Shown here in pieces: positions 51,352 through 61,566 of a stretch of 64,000 nucleotides of DNA. The notes below the pieces were generated by a model that was given only the letters and a program-made list of their open reading frames with translations, was not told the DNA's origin and ran no database searches. How positions within the stretch are numbered: the stretch's first letter is position 1; every line of letters starts with the position of its first letter. A program made the position numbers and the translations under genes. Origin of the DNA: Euglena gracilis (lineage: Eukaryota; Euglenida; Euglenophyceae; Euglenales); NCBI GenBank assembly GCA_039621445.1, contig CP154956.1, positions 21,541,295 through 21,605,294 of the forward strand, written 5' to 3'.

Positions 51352-52214
51352 CTACTTGCGCTGAATAAACTTCTCAATCATTTCATTGAGAGCTTGTTCG
51401 CGTTCTCCCAAACAACGAAAAAATTTCCGGTGCATTGGTTTAGCTCCTTCCTTAAACTCAATCTTACAAGCAGCGAACGGACCGCGTATCGCGGGGTCGA
51501 TGTCGCACGCGTATACTGGATTTTCCAGCACACCGTGAAATTGACGGGTAATCGGCGAACAGAATTCGGCTGAGTTTGGATGCTGACCTGAACTCTCGAT
51601 GACTGCGGAAGCCGCCAGGGTATCCCTGGGGCTACCGAGCTTCCTCGGCACCGCGAATTCAGACATTCCGAATGCATCGAAGAAATATAAGCGAAAAATG
51701 ATTTCCTGTAAGGGTGGTAAAACTTTCCCACAAAAATCTTCAAAAAACGGTACATTAGTAGGTAAATCCCACCAATGAAAACACACATACGATAGTTGGG
51801 TGAACCATTCCGCTTCCGGAATGATGGGTATGACAATAACTGCACGGGCTTCATCCCGCAGAATTTTCTCAACCGCACATCCGATAAGTTTTTGGGGAGG
51901 GTGCATCCATAACACCGTATCAACCCAAAATTTATCAAAAAATATGTGTGAGAGTGTTGTGACCAATGACGTGGCAAACGGGCATGTGCATTGGATGAAA
52001 AGGCATCGATTTTCAATGCCAAATCAAAAGAATCAGCCAATGTCGCGATTTTGGAAAACCATCGTTCAAAAATGCGATATTGACCAAAATTGAAAGCATT
52101 CCATACGCGTTCCGCATATTCATGCACCCGATTTGCGGGTTGGAGTGTAGAAACACAATGAATGGATCCACAAACATGCGTGCTGTCTTCCACTACCTCA
52201 AGGGGAAATCCCAA
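51352..52214 (-). pseudogene. pol: Pol fragment: pre-RT module and RT N-terminus
   Basis: Two overlapping frames (52,214-51,378 and 51,966-51,352) exchange at an A6 run, 51,937-51,942. The first carries ALKIDAFSSN; the second continues with WVDTVLWMHPPQKLIG, ARAVIVIPIIPEAEWF and later DIDPAIRGPFAACKIEF leading to RT. The pattern IDxFxS...D..W..PP..LI...A.IV.P..P...W is one I associate with the region after RNase H in DIRS-type and some related retroelements; here it lies before RT. Its function is not established. The second frame ends at TAG 51,352, directly before the first RT motifs. Confidence 0.65.
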
Positions 52215-52832
52215 GGGAGTTGGGACAGGTTGTGGGATTCCCCATTCCGCGTCAAATTCCGTACCAAGTGTGGTCGGGATGGTGATTAGGAATCACGCTT
52301 TTCGAGTTTCCAAACAACCAGGCTAATCCGTGTTGTTGGAGTACTCGGTGCTACAACCAAGTGTATACTTGGGTGTTGATTCCGTTTTCGGAATTGTGAT
52401 TATTGTGGGATTTTGAACTAAACATCCACAATCGAAATCCAATTAGGTGGAAATTCTCCTGCAGTGCACACATTGGAAGGAAGTGTAGTGGTTTGACGGG
52501 TGTGCGTCTAAGTGGGTGTCGATGGCATTAGCCGGTGAGTCTTGTACAGGTGTGCCTGGATTCGGCACAACTGGTGGGAAACGTAGTGGTGGTGTAGTTG
52601 GGCGACTACTCAAACACCGTAATTACTTCAGGCCTTTGGGCTTTCGTCTTTTAACCCAGTGGGACGGCGGGGGTACTGCTACTCGCTTGCCCTACCTCAT
52701 GTGGAACGCATGTTGGTATGTCATTGGGTAGGAGGGAGGCTTTCACCGTACCCCGGGTGTGGAAAACGGTGGTTGGTGTGGTGGATAACGGTGTTGCCAT
52801 TGTGGGTAACGGTGTTGGAAAAGTCGTGGTCG
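52215..52832 (-). other. Protease-to-RT linker, Thr/Pro-rich low complexity
   Basis: No conserved domain is visible. A minus-strand frame at 52,923-52,651 is rich in Thr and Pro (TTPTTSLPPKPPSPLAST and similar), from a GTGG-rich plus strand, and probably represents a spacer between protease and the pre-RT module. The protease frame runs into it in another phase. The remainder, 52,215-52,650, shows no frame I can support. Confidence 0.5.
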
Positions 52833-53432
52833 TCATGGTGGACGCCAACGGTGATGGTGGTTTGGGTGGCAATGAAGTGGTGGGTGTTGTGCGCAAACCG
52901 TGGGAGTGGCAATCCACAACCAATCGGTACTGGCGTAAAAATGGTATCCCAAAATTACGTCAGACCGGGGAATTCTGGACTCGTAACCCCAAATATTGGT
53001 GAAATGTTGGATTTGTGGGGGGTGTGAGTGACGCATGGGGATGATGGGCAAGAGTATCTCGAGCACACATCCCAAATCTCCACCGCACATGGGGGTGTTA
53101 TCCGCGGTTGTGATTTTGATCGGTTTCTTGGCGCTTACCAAAAGCGGGGTCGGTATCAACCCCAACCGAAAGATCAGTGCAATGCGACAACCAGTGTCAA
53201 TGAGAATTTTAACTTTTGTGGAAAATTTTTGAATACGCATTTCGTTTGGACGAGTAATTCCATTGGTGGTACGCAAAGTGTAGGGTCTGGCGGAAATACG
53301 TTTGCATGCCAACTTTCCCATGAACCCTTTCCGACTTTGCTCAGCATTCCGAGCTGAAATGTGGAGTGGGGGGTGGGGGCCCCGAAATAATTCCGGGTAC
53401 CGACAATAAAGGCGGATGGTCAGGGGGGGCAA
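52833..53432 (-). pseudogene. pol: Retropepsin-like aspartic protease segment
   Basis: The frame of 199 residues contains the active-site motif VKILIDTGC (D79-T80-G81), a flap-like region ADNTPMCGGDLG at about 110-121, and the second hydrophobic motif SDVILGYHF at about 157-165, followed by WLWIATPTV. This arrangement, with one DTG per chain, fits a dimeric retroviral-type protease that would mature Gag-Pol. The usual ILG-M/x-D/N-W/F motif appears as ILGYHF. Sequence after residue about 180 (HPPLHCHPNHHHRW) looks like the low-complexity linker read in the wrong phase. Relation to the upstream Gag tail is broken by a stop at 53,501. Confidence 0.85.
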
Positions 53433-53500
53433 GGTTGATCAGGTCTTACCTCCATCTGTTCATCAGCCCAGAGGTCCGTGCCCTCGGACCTCGAGCTCCC

Positions 53501-54232
53501 CTACTCCAAGTCCGAAACGGCTGCATAGCCGGCAACGGACTTTTTGGCGGAATATATAGAATTCAATGAGCGCACCGCCATTCGGGCCTCATTTAATTCC
53601 CCGTCCGAGGTTCTCATCCCCCTCCCTGCCCGAAGCAGGGGTGTCCTCCTCCAAACAAGAAATCTTGAAACCGACCTTTTGCCGGTTGGAGGAGTAACCA
53701 CGGTCCTCGCGGCACTTACCACGATTTCCGTAGCCGGGCCGGGGGAACGAGATCTAGGACACTTAGATGAGTGGTGGTCTTTGGAACCGCAAAGTGAACA
53801 ACGGGATTTGTGGCGGGATTCCGCGTAACTGGGGGAAAGGTATTCTGTTCGACCGTCAAACCGTCGTGGTGAGCGAGTTTCCCGTCGACCATGACCGGTG
53901 TACGGTGGTTTCACCGGTGACTCGCGCGAAGAGGATGATCCACTTCGCGAACGAGATCGTGAAGAACAGCGATTGAAATCCTGTTTGCGGGTAGGGGGAC
54001 CAGGTGACTGACCGCGAGAAGGACGGTTTTCCCGACCATCACGCGATGGTGACTTGGGCCTACTACCGCTAAAGCGGTTCTCCGAAGAACGTGAAACTCC
54101 CGATTGACGTGAAAACGCCGAGGAACCCGATCCCCGTGAGGAGATGGAGCCCCTTGGGCTTCCGATACGCTTTTGCGCATCGGGATTCAGGCAATCCTGA
54201 GACATGTGACCAGATTTTTGCACAAAAAGCAC
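53501..54232 (-). pseudogene. gag: Gag C-terminal region: Arg/Ser-rich tail with CCHC zinc knuckle
   Basis: This 243-residue frame begins inside the first zinc knuckle: its start reads KSGHMSQDC, the second half of a CX2CX4HX4C motif whose first half (CFLC) lies in the neighbouring frame. A second, intact knuckle CSLCGSKDHHSSKC is at residues 135-148. Between and around them the protein is strongly Arg/Ser-rich (SRSRSRSGSSSS, RSRSPG), typical of nucleic-acid-binding nucleocapsid tails. It would package RNA in the virus-like particle. The first knuckle is split by a frameshift at a five-T run (54,215-54,219, plus strand). Confidence 0.85.
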
Positions 54233-55224
54233 AATTTATCCGTGCGCTGGTCCGAAGAACGCTGATTCTGTGTTTTCGGTCCCGTGGTGGGTGATCTTGG
54301 TGACGTGGATGATTTTTGCAACGCATTAACCGCACCCGCAGGGATTCCCGCGGTGGGATGCGTTTGGAAAGCGGACTGTACTTGTCCCAAAGCTGGAGTG
54401 AGCTTTGGCTGCTTTGACACATACTTCCAACGTTGGGCAAGAGTCATCTCATGCCTCGCCAACTCCTCGCGATGTATATCCTTCATGAGGGATGGTGTGA
54501 AGTGCAACAAAACCGCATCGAATTGTTCGCGCATTTGCTTCTCGCTAAGTTCATCAACTTCGGAAGCAAGTGCTAACCATTTGGCATACCAAATGTCAAT
54601 GGATTTTCATTTGCTATCCGATGGCGCGCATTGTCGCCATTTCTTCTCCAGGGTAATCCTGGTGACCAAACTTGAGTTGGTTGAATCAAATGACACGCCA
54701 TTACGTATCACCAAACTCCGTGCGCGTTCTCGCTCCTCCCTTGGTAGGCAATCGATGAATTCAATCTTGACTACATCAAGATTCGGGTCTTGGGTGGGTC
54801 CCTTTAGTGCCCAGTAGTACTCCCAGACCCGAAAAAATTGTCTCCATGTGGTTGGATCCCCGTCCCATTGGGGCGTCACCTTGTTCGCGATTGCGATGGT
54901 GCCCTTGAAGTCTCTCTGAGTAACCCGCTGACCCTCGGTGGTATTCCAGGGGTTTGGGTCCGGGTGATTCATAACACCAAGCGCATTTCGCGGATTTTCC
55001 GCTCCATGTGTACCCCGTGCAGGATTTCCCGCACCAAGTGTAGGGTTGGCAGGATTTTCCTGCGGGAATTGCGAAAAATTCGGTGAAATTGTCCCGGTGG
55101 GGCGGGTTTCCCGCCGAAAACCCGATGGGTGATCTGGTAATCCAGATGCCATTGGTGGTTGGTAGGGTCGCGCCTGCGACACACGACCAATACCAGGTGT
55201 GGGGAGTTGGCTCATTCCTCGCAC
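54187..55224 (-). pseudogene. gag: Gag capsid-like region, interrupted by a TGA
   Basis: One frame runs 55,224-54,607 (205 residues) and resumes after an in-frame TGA as 54,534-54,187, the intervening codons still reading sensibly (WYAKWLALASEVDELSE). The first part opens with a Pro/Asn-rich stretch (GAGNPARG, AENPRNALG) and then a capsid-like segment at about 120-190: WDGDPTTWRQF, FRVWEYYW, VVKIEFIDCLP, ERARSLVIRNG. The spacing of W, F and LP resembles Ty3/Gypsy capsid (retrotransposon gag family). The second part ends in CFLC of the first zinc knuckle. Capsid assembles the particle. A TAA just upstream (55,264) divides it from the coiled-coil region in the same frame. Confidence 0.8.
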
Positions 55225-55263
55225 AAGGTTGGAACGTTCAATTTCATGGTGGAGACTCGAATT

Positions 55264-56916
55264 TTAGAGCGGTGGACCACTTTCTTCATCGGAAAAGTCC
55301 TCCGAAAAGTGGATTTGTGGTGTGGGCAAGTGCAAAGGTGGTACAATTCGCGTTTTCGCGGGTGGTTGTACCAAATTCGCGGTGGATGTGGGGATTCCTA
55401 CTCCAGAAACTTTAATTTGAGAACGCGATTCCGGGACATTTGGAATGCCAACCGCAGCACTTACCGCGGTGGGTGGTGACGGTGACCGGTACCGGAGTGG
55501 ACATTTTTTCCAAACTCGCGGACACATCATGCACCGTTTCTTCCAAACGCTCCACCAACTTGAGTTGGCCCCAAATACGGTCAACCTCAGTCTCCAAATG
55601 CCGAATGTGTTTGCGGTAACGAGAAAAATCTTCCAAGTGTGGCAACTTTTCAGAAACCAAGTGCAAATCTTCGACAAACTTTCCTTGGGACTCCTCCACA
55701 TTCCGGAGTGGAACCGCAAGCGCGTTTACCGCATTTGAGATGTTTTGCAATTGGTGGAGTGTCTTAATGGGAGTTTCCACCGTGGAATTTTCCGCGGTTG
55801 GCTTTTCCAACAACGCAGAAATTCGTCCATCCAACCGCGAAACCTCATCTTGCATGGATCGGGCATTCCGATTCACCGATTCCTCAAGTTCGAGCAAACT
55901 TGTGCAAAATGCTTGCAAGGTTTCCTTGTTGTCACCAAGCATTTTGTCATAAAATGATGCGAAATTGCGGTGACTCGGATATCCGAGCACGCGAAACGGG
56001 TGGGTTCCGCTACTGTGGAGGACAGCAAGGTGCAACGGGGTTTGTAATTCCCCAATAGCGGCTTGAATACCACAGTTCGCTTGGAAAGTGCGGAAACATG
56101 CTCCTGCAAACCGACAACGATGGCATTAATACCGCCAATGTCCGTTTGAGATTGTTGTTGTGCGAAATCCAACCGTTGTGCGCAATCCGCGCTTTTCGCG
56201 TTCAAGGAGGTTAATCCATCCTGATTTGCGGCACAATGGCAGTATTTCTGCTCCAAGTGTAGGATGCGTTCCTCTAAAAGCTGAATTTGCGTACGGGGAA
56301 CAAAATTTTCTTGCACTCTGGCCTGGAATTGCTTCAAATGCTCGGTTTCCGAGAAAAGATGCAAAATCCGCTGTTGGGCTTCTTGGAAAGAAGTGATGAG
56401 TGCGGCAAAACGCTCAACCGCGAACAAAGTTACCGATTTCCGGCATTTTGGGGGTGGCATTTTGCGCTTGTAACTGGTGCTGCAATTGCAGTAGCATTGT
56501 TGAACAAGACTCCACTTTGGCAAAAAGATGACTCATACCATCTTGTACATGCAGAAACTTGGAATCATTCCGCGTTTGCGCTTCATGCAGTGTTTCACTG
56601 ATTTGTTGGAAGTTTTGTGGGAGTTGGATGCGTAAAATACCGTCAACACTTTCTCGGAAATGCTGAAGGTCTTTCGCCGCATTTTCGAAATTGTGTTGGC
56701 AACATTTGCCGACTTCCTGCAAATAATTCCAACAATACTCAGTTTGGTGTTGACAACCCTTTGATTGTCCTCGTCAAACTGCAAAAACTTGTTCAGCATG
56801 GTTGCACATTCCGCAACACACTGGTGGACATGCAAAATTTGTTTGTTTAGCGGGTTATCCGCTGGAAGTTGACCAAGAATTCGGAAAACATCACCGGGGG
56901 TGATGTTATCCCTCAA
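55264..56916 (-). pseudogene. Long coiled-coil region upstream of the capsid, several frames
   Basis: Adjacent minus-strand frames (56,916-56,533; 56,722-56,414; 56,523-55,873; 56,035-55,412; 55,719-55,264) overlap and take turns carrying heptad-rich, helical sequence: LPADNPLNKQILHVHQ, DLQHFRESVDGILRIQ, QIQLLEERILHLEQKY, LEESVNRNARSMQDEV and LETEVDRIWGQLKLVE. Frame changes fall near 56,720, 56,450, 56,080 and 55,490. The last piece is Pro-rich (PPLHLPTPQ) and ends at TAA 55,264. Leu/Ile/Val at regular spacing with many Gln, Glu and Lys indicates one long coiled coil, presumably an N-terminal Gag extension for multimerisation. I recognise no named family. Confidence 0.65.
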
Positions 56917-56923
56917 ATCTTAC

Positions 56924-57493
56924 TCATAGTCCTCCACAACGGAAACGGCACCAGAGATTTCCGGTATCACCAGACGCATATCTGGGTTTCATGGCAATGC
57001 AGTGAAAACCGCAGTTTCCGCGGGGAATCCCGGCAATGCGCGAAATGGTGTGGGGGGTGGAAATTGAGGGGGGGGGTTGGAAAAAACACCGTGTTTCCAC
57101 CGAATTGCACTCCATAAGGCCCACCGGTGCTTCCACCAGGGTTCTTTTGTGTGGCAACAGAGCAAAGGGCACATACCCCTCACTTTGTTCATGGGTAACA
57201 TGAGTAACCAAGTGTGAAGTTGCAAGGGGGTAATCCCCTCGCCGCATCAATGATGGGTGAACCGGGATGGATGAAGGCATTTTGCCACCTACATCCCGCA
57301 CAATCAATGACAATGATGACGAAGAGGGATCATCGCCCCCTTGCAACAATAAAGGCGTTTCGCCTTGTGACAATGACAATTGATGCAATGTGCCTTCTTG
57401 TTGCTTGGGGGATCGGGAATTGGAACTTGTTTCATTCGAACCGTTCCAATCCCCGTAATCTTCATCAAGATTGCTCAATGAACTCATCAACAA
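56924..57493 (-). pseudogene. First open frame of the element, unknown function
   Basis: The 189-residue frame is the first substantial one from the element's 5' end; its first ATG is codon 3 (57,487). It opens with an acidic, Ser/Asn-rich segment (SNLDEDYGDWNGSNETSSNS), then Gln/Leu- and Ser-rich stretches, and has no domain I recognise. The following coiled-coil frame starts eight bases beyond its stop in another phase, so the two probably formed one protein. It could be the N-terminus of Gag or a short leader protein. A shadow frame overlaps it on the other strand and is not considered real. Confidence 0.45.
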
Positions 57494-57737
57494 ATCCTAA
57501 TCAAAATTGTGGTTGGGGGTTGTGCTTTGCATCTTTCGAGATGGGTAAAAAGGCAAAAACCGAAAAACACTCCGCAATATGCAAAAAAACAGGGACCAGA
57601 AAGGTTGTATCGGCGATTACCGAACAGAGCCTCCTGAGACCTTTATCCGTGCGTAAAGGTTGGCTAGAGGCCAGGAACAGTAATTTCACCGTGTTTCACG
57701 GCTCAGTACGATCCTCACCACCAGTCAACCACATACA
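57494..57737 (-). other. 5' terminal non-coding region of the retroelement
   Basis: These 244 bp precede the first open frame. The tip is TGTATGTGGTTGAC on the minus strand. A perfect hairpin CCGTG-TTT-CACGG lies at 57,689-57,701. A possible short LTR-like segment with TGTATG...GATACA ends would be 57,607-57,737 (131 bp), with a TGGTCCCTG string (57,590-57,598, minus) eight bases beyond that could serve as primer binding site, but no matching copy exists at the other end, so both are unproven. Confidence 0.5.
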
Positions 57738-57743
57738 TTCGGT
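57738..57743. repeat. Right copy of 6-bp target-site duplication (TTCGGT)
   Basis: Directly follows the element tip CATACA and equals 47,962-47,967. Five bases is the usual size for Ty3/Gypsy integrases, so six is slightly unusual, though one base could match by chance. Confidence 0.85.
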
Positions 57744-57926
57744 TACTCGGAGTAAGGACCAATTTGGTCCATTTTTACATGGTAACCTGGGCTGACCTGG
57801 TAAATGTCCCCCGGAATGGTCGAATGCACCCATCTAAATGTGCGCATTTCCGCTGTAAGTTCTTTCTTACCATTAAGACGCGACTTACCATTAAGTCCCC
57901 TGACTTTGGAGGCCTCCTGGAACACC
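57744..57926 (-). repeat. Inverted satellite segment, right of the retroelement
   Basis: Reverse-complement satellite continues from the insertion point for 183 bp, including an internal deletion and an 11-bp direct repeat TTACCATTAAG (about 57,867 and 57,886). At about 57,926 GGAACACC passes into AGGCCCCCAAAGTC in forward orientation, giving a fold-back: GACTTTGG and CCAAAGTC flank the junction as an inverted repeat. Confidence 0.93.
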
Positions 57927-60900
57927 AGGCCCCCAAAGTCTGGGGACCCGTTGGTTTCATTAAAGTCGTGGTTTAGTGTTAAAAAACACATGCAGCGGGA
58001 ATGTTGGTTGGAAGAAGTGAGCACATTTAGAGGTGTGCATTCGACCATTCCGGGGGACATTAACCAGGTCAGCCCAGGTTACCACGTAAAAATGGACCAA
58101 ATTTGGCCTTACTCCGAGTAACCGAATGGGTGTTCCAGGAGGCCCCCAGAGTCAGGGGACCCGTTGGTGTCATAATTGTCGTGGTTTAATGGTGAGAAAA
58201 ACATGCAGCGGGAATGTTGGTTGCAAGAAATTAGCACATTTAGATGGGTGCATTCGACCATTCCGGGGGACATTTACCAGGTCAGCCCAGGTTACCATGT
58301 AAAAATGGACCAAATTGGGCCTTACTCCGAGTAACCGAATGGGTGTTCCAGGAGGCCTCCAAAGTCAGGGGACCCTTTGTTTTCATCATTGTCGTGGTTT
58401 AATTGTAAGAAAAACATGCAGCAGGAATGTTGGTTGCCGGAAATGATTACATTTAGGTGGGTGCATTCGACCATTTCGGGGGACGTTTACCAGGTCAGCC
58501 CAGGGTACCACGTAAAAATGGACCAAAATGGGCCTTACTCCGAGTAACCGAATGGGTGTTCCAGGAGGCCTCCAAAGTCAGGGGACCCGTTGGTTTCATG
58601 AATTTCATGGTTTAATGGTAAGATAAACATGCAGCGGGAATGTTGGTTGCCAGAAATGAGCACATTTAGAGGGGTGCATTCGACCACTCCGGGGGACGTT
58701 TACCAGGTCAGCCCAGGTTGCCACGTAAAAATGGACCAAAAGGGGCCTTACTCCGAGTAACCGAATGGGTGTTCCAGGAGGCCTCCAAAGTAAAGGCAGC
58801 CGTTGGTTTCATGATTGTCGTGGTTTATTGGTAAGAAAAACATGCAGCGGGAGTGTTGGTTGCAAGAAATGAGCACATTTAGATGGGTGCATTCGACCAT
58901 TCCGGGGGACATTTACCAGTTCAGCCCAGGTTACCGTGTAAAAATGGACCAAAATGGGCCTTACTCCGAGTAACCGAATGGGTGTTCCAGGAGGCCTCCA
59001 AAGTCAGGGGACCCGTTGGTGTCATAATTGTCGTGGTTTAATGCTAAGAAAAACGTGCAATGGGAATGTTGGTTGCAAGAAATGAACACATTTAGACGGG
59101 TGCATTCGACCATTCCGGGGGACATTTAACAGGTCAGCCCAGGTTACCACGTAAAAATGGACCAAAGGGGCCTTACTCCAAGTAACCGAATGGGTGTTCC
59201 AGGAGGTCTCCAGAGTCAGGGGACCCGTTGGTGTCATAATTGTCGTGGTTTAATGGTGAGAAAAACATGCAGCGGGAAAGTTGGTTGCAAGAAATTAGCA
59301 CATTTAGATGGGTGCATTCGACCATTCCGGGGGACATTTACCAGGTCAGCCCAGGTTACCATGTAAAAATGGACCAAATTGGGCCTTACTCCGAGTAACC
59401 GAATGGGTGTTCCAGGAGGCCTCCAAAGTCAGGGGACCCTTTGTTTTCATCATTGTCGTGGTTTAATTGTAAGAAAAAGATGCAGCGGGAATGTTGGTTG
59501 CGGGAAATGATTACATTTAGGTGGGTGTATTCGACCATTCCGGGGGACATTTACCAGGTCAGCCCAGGTTACCACGTAAAAATGGACCAAAATGGGCCTT
59601 ACTCCGAGTAACCGAATGGGTGTTCCAGGAGGCCTCCAAAGTCAGGGGACCCGTTGGTTTCATGATTGTCGTGGTTTAATGTTAAAAAAAACATGCAGCG
59701 GGAATGTTGGTTGCCGGAAATGATTACATTTAGATGCGTGCGTTCGACCATTCCGGGGGACGTTTACCCGGTCAGCCCAGGTTACCACGTAAAAATGGAC
59801 CAAAATGGGCCTGACTCCGAGTAACCGAATGGGTGTTCCAGGAGGCCTCCAAAGGAAGGGGACCCGTTGGTTTCATGACTGTCGTGGTTTAATAGTAAGA
59901 AAAACATGCAGCGGGAATGTTGGTTGCCAGAAATGAGCACATTTAGAGGGGTGCGTTCGACCATTCCGGGGGACGTTTACCCGGTCATCCCAGGTTACCA
60001 CGTAAAAATGGACCGAAATCTGCCTGACTCGGAGTGACCGAATGGGTGTTCCAGGAGGCCTCCAAAGTCAGGGGACCCGTTGCTTTCATGATTGTCGTGG
60101 TTTAATGGTAAGAATAACATGCAGCGGGAATGTTGATTGCCAGAAATGAGCACATTTAGATGGGTGCAATCGACCATTCCGGGGGACGTTTACCAGGTCA
60201 GCCCAGGTTACCATGTAAAAATCGACCAAATTGGGCCTTACTCTGCGTAAACGAATGGGTGTTCCAGGAGATGTCCAAAGTCAGGGGACCCGTTGGTTTC
60301 GTAATTGTCGTGGTTCAATGGTAAGAACAACATGCAGCGGGTATGTTGGTTGCAAGAAATGAGCACATTTAGATGGGTGCATTCGACCCTTCCGGGGGAC
60401 ATTTACCACGTCAGCCCAGGTTACCATGCAAAAACGGACCAAATTGGGCCTTACTCCGAGTAACCGAATGAGCGTTCCAGGAGGCCTCCAAAGTCAGGGG
60501 ACCCGTTGGTTTCATGATTGTGGTGGTTTAATGGTGAGAAAAACATGCAGCGGAAATGTTGGTTGCCGGAAATGAGCACATTTAGAGGGGTGCATTAGAC
60601 CACTCCGGAAGACATTTACCACGTCAGCCCAGGTTACCACGTAAAAATGGACGGAAATGGGCCTTACTCCGAGTAACCGAATGGGAGTTCCAGGAGGCCT
60701 CCAAAGTCAGGGGACCCGCTGGTTTCATGAATGTCGTGGTTTAATGTTAAGGGAAACATGGTGCGGGAACGTTGGTTGCAAGAAATGAGCACATTTAGAC
60801 GGGTGCAATCGACCATTCCGGGGGACGTTTACCAGGTGAGCCCAGGTTACCATGTAAAAATGGACCAAATTGGGCCTTACTCTGTGTAAGCGAATGGGTG

Positions 60901-61566
60901 TTCCAGGAGGTGTCCAAAGTCAGGGGACCCGTTGGTTTCGTAATTGTCGTGGTTCAATGGTAAGAAAAACATGCGGCGGGTATGTTGGTTGCAAGAAATG
61001 AACACATTTAGATGGGTGCATTCGACCCTTCCGGGGGACACTTACCACGTCAGCCCAGGTTACCATGCAAAAACGGACCAAATTGGGCCTTACTCCGAGT
61101 AACCGAGTGGGTGTTCCAGGAGGCCTCCAAAGTCAGGGGACCCGTTGGTTTCATGATTGCCGTGGTTTAATGGTAAGAAAAACATGCAGCGGGAAGGTTG
61201 GTTGCAAGAAATGAGCACATTTAGATGGGTGCATTCGACCATTCCGCGGGACATTTACCACGTCAGCCCACGTTACCATGTAAAAATGGACCAAATTGGG
61301 CCTTACTCCGAGTAACCGAATGAGCGTTCCAAGAGGCCTCCAAAGTCAGGGGACCCGTTGGTTTCATGATTGTGGTGTTTTATTGGTGAGAAAAACATGC
61401 AGCTGAAATGCTGGTTGCAAGAAATGAGCACATTTAGATGGGTGCATTCGACCGTTCGGGGGTACATTTTCCAGGTCAGCCCAGGTTACCATATAAAAAT
61501 GAACCGAATTGGGCCTTACTTCTAGTAACCGAATGGGTGTTCCAGGAGGCCTCCAAAGATCAGGGA
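57927..61566 (+). repeat. 213-bp satellite array, forward block right of the inversion
   Basis: About 17 diverged monomers. The first shares TTTAGTGTTAAAAAACACATGC with a monomer left of the inversion (about 47,168), so both sides belong to one array. A five-monomer spacing of 1,064 bp links 58,164 with 59,228 and 58,371 with 59,435, and a 639-bp trimer links 60,241 with 60,880. Common variants are GCCGGAAATGATTACATTTAG and GACGTTTACC. The last monomer stops after CCTCCAAAG at about 61,558-61,566, where satellite similarity ends. Confidence 0.95.

Larger units (their letters stand above)
47968..57737 (-). mobile_element. Chromodomain-bearing Ty3/Gypsy-type retroelement, degenerate, inserted in satellite
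   Basis: This 9,770-bp element has termini TGTATG and CATACA and a flanking TTCGGT duplication. On the minus strand it encodes, in order, Gag-like segments, retropepsin, RT, RNase H, integrase and a chromodomain. This is the Ty3/Gypsy order (integrase after RNase H), and the chromodomain points to the chromovirus lineage. At least four in-frame stops (about 55,264, 54,607, 51,352 and 49,089) and several frameshifts interrupt the coding region, so it cannot make full-length products as written. No LTR pair is recognisable: the terminal non-coding stretches (about 446 bp at the left end, about 244 bp at the right end) do not match each other beyond the tips. Its length is large for the group, partly because of a long coiled-coil region before the capsid. 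Confidence 0.9.

Noticed and set aside
54284-54817. Plus-strand 177-residue frame
   Set aside because: Antisense shadow of the capsid-like region.
57590-57598. Primer binding site TGGTCCCTG (minus strand)
   Set aside because: It begins with TGG, as tRNA-primed sites do, but lies eight bases from an unproven LTR edge and I cannot match it to a specific tRNA.
57607-57737. 131-bp 5' LTR with TGTATG...GATACA ends
   Set aside because: No equivalent sequence is visible at the other end; similarity is limited to about 17 bases at the tip. Kept only as a possibility.
47968-57737. DNA transposon with terminal inverted repeats (Ginger or Polinton type)
   Set aside because: The six-base inverted tips are normal for LTR elements, and the element encodes RT, RNase H and Gag. 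There is no polymerase B, and the longer inverted match is weak.
57214-57795. Plus-strand 193-residue frame spanning the element edge
   Set aside because: It runs antisense to the first element frame and reads on into satellite, with no domain content.
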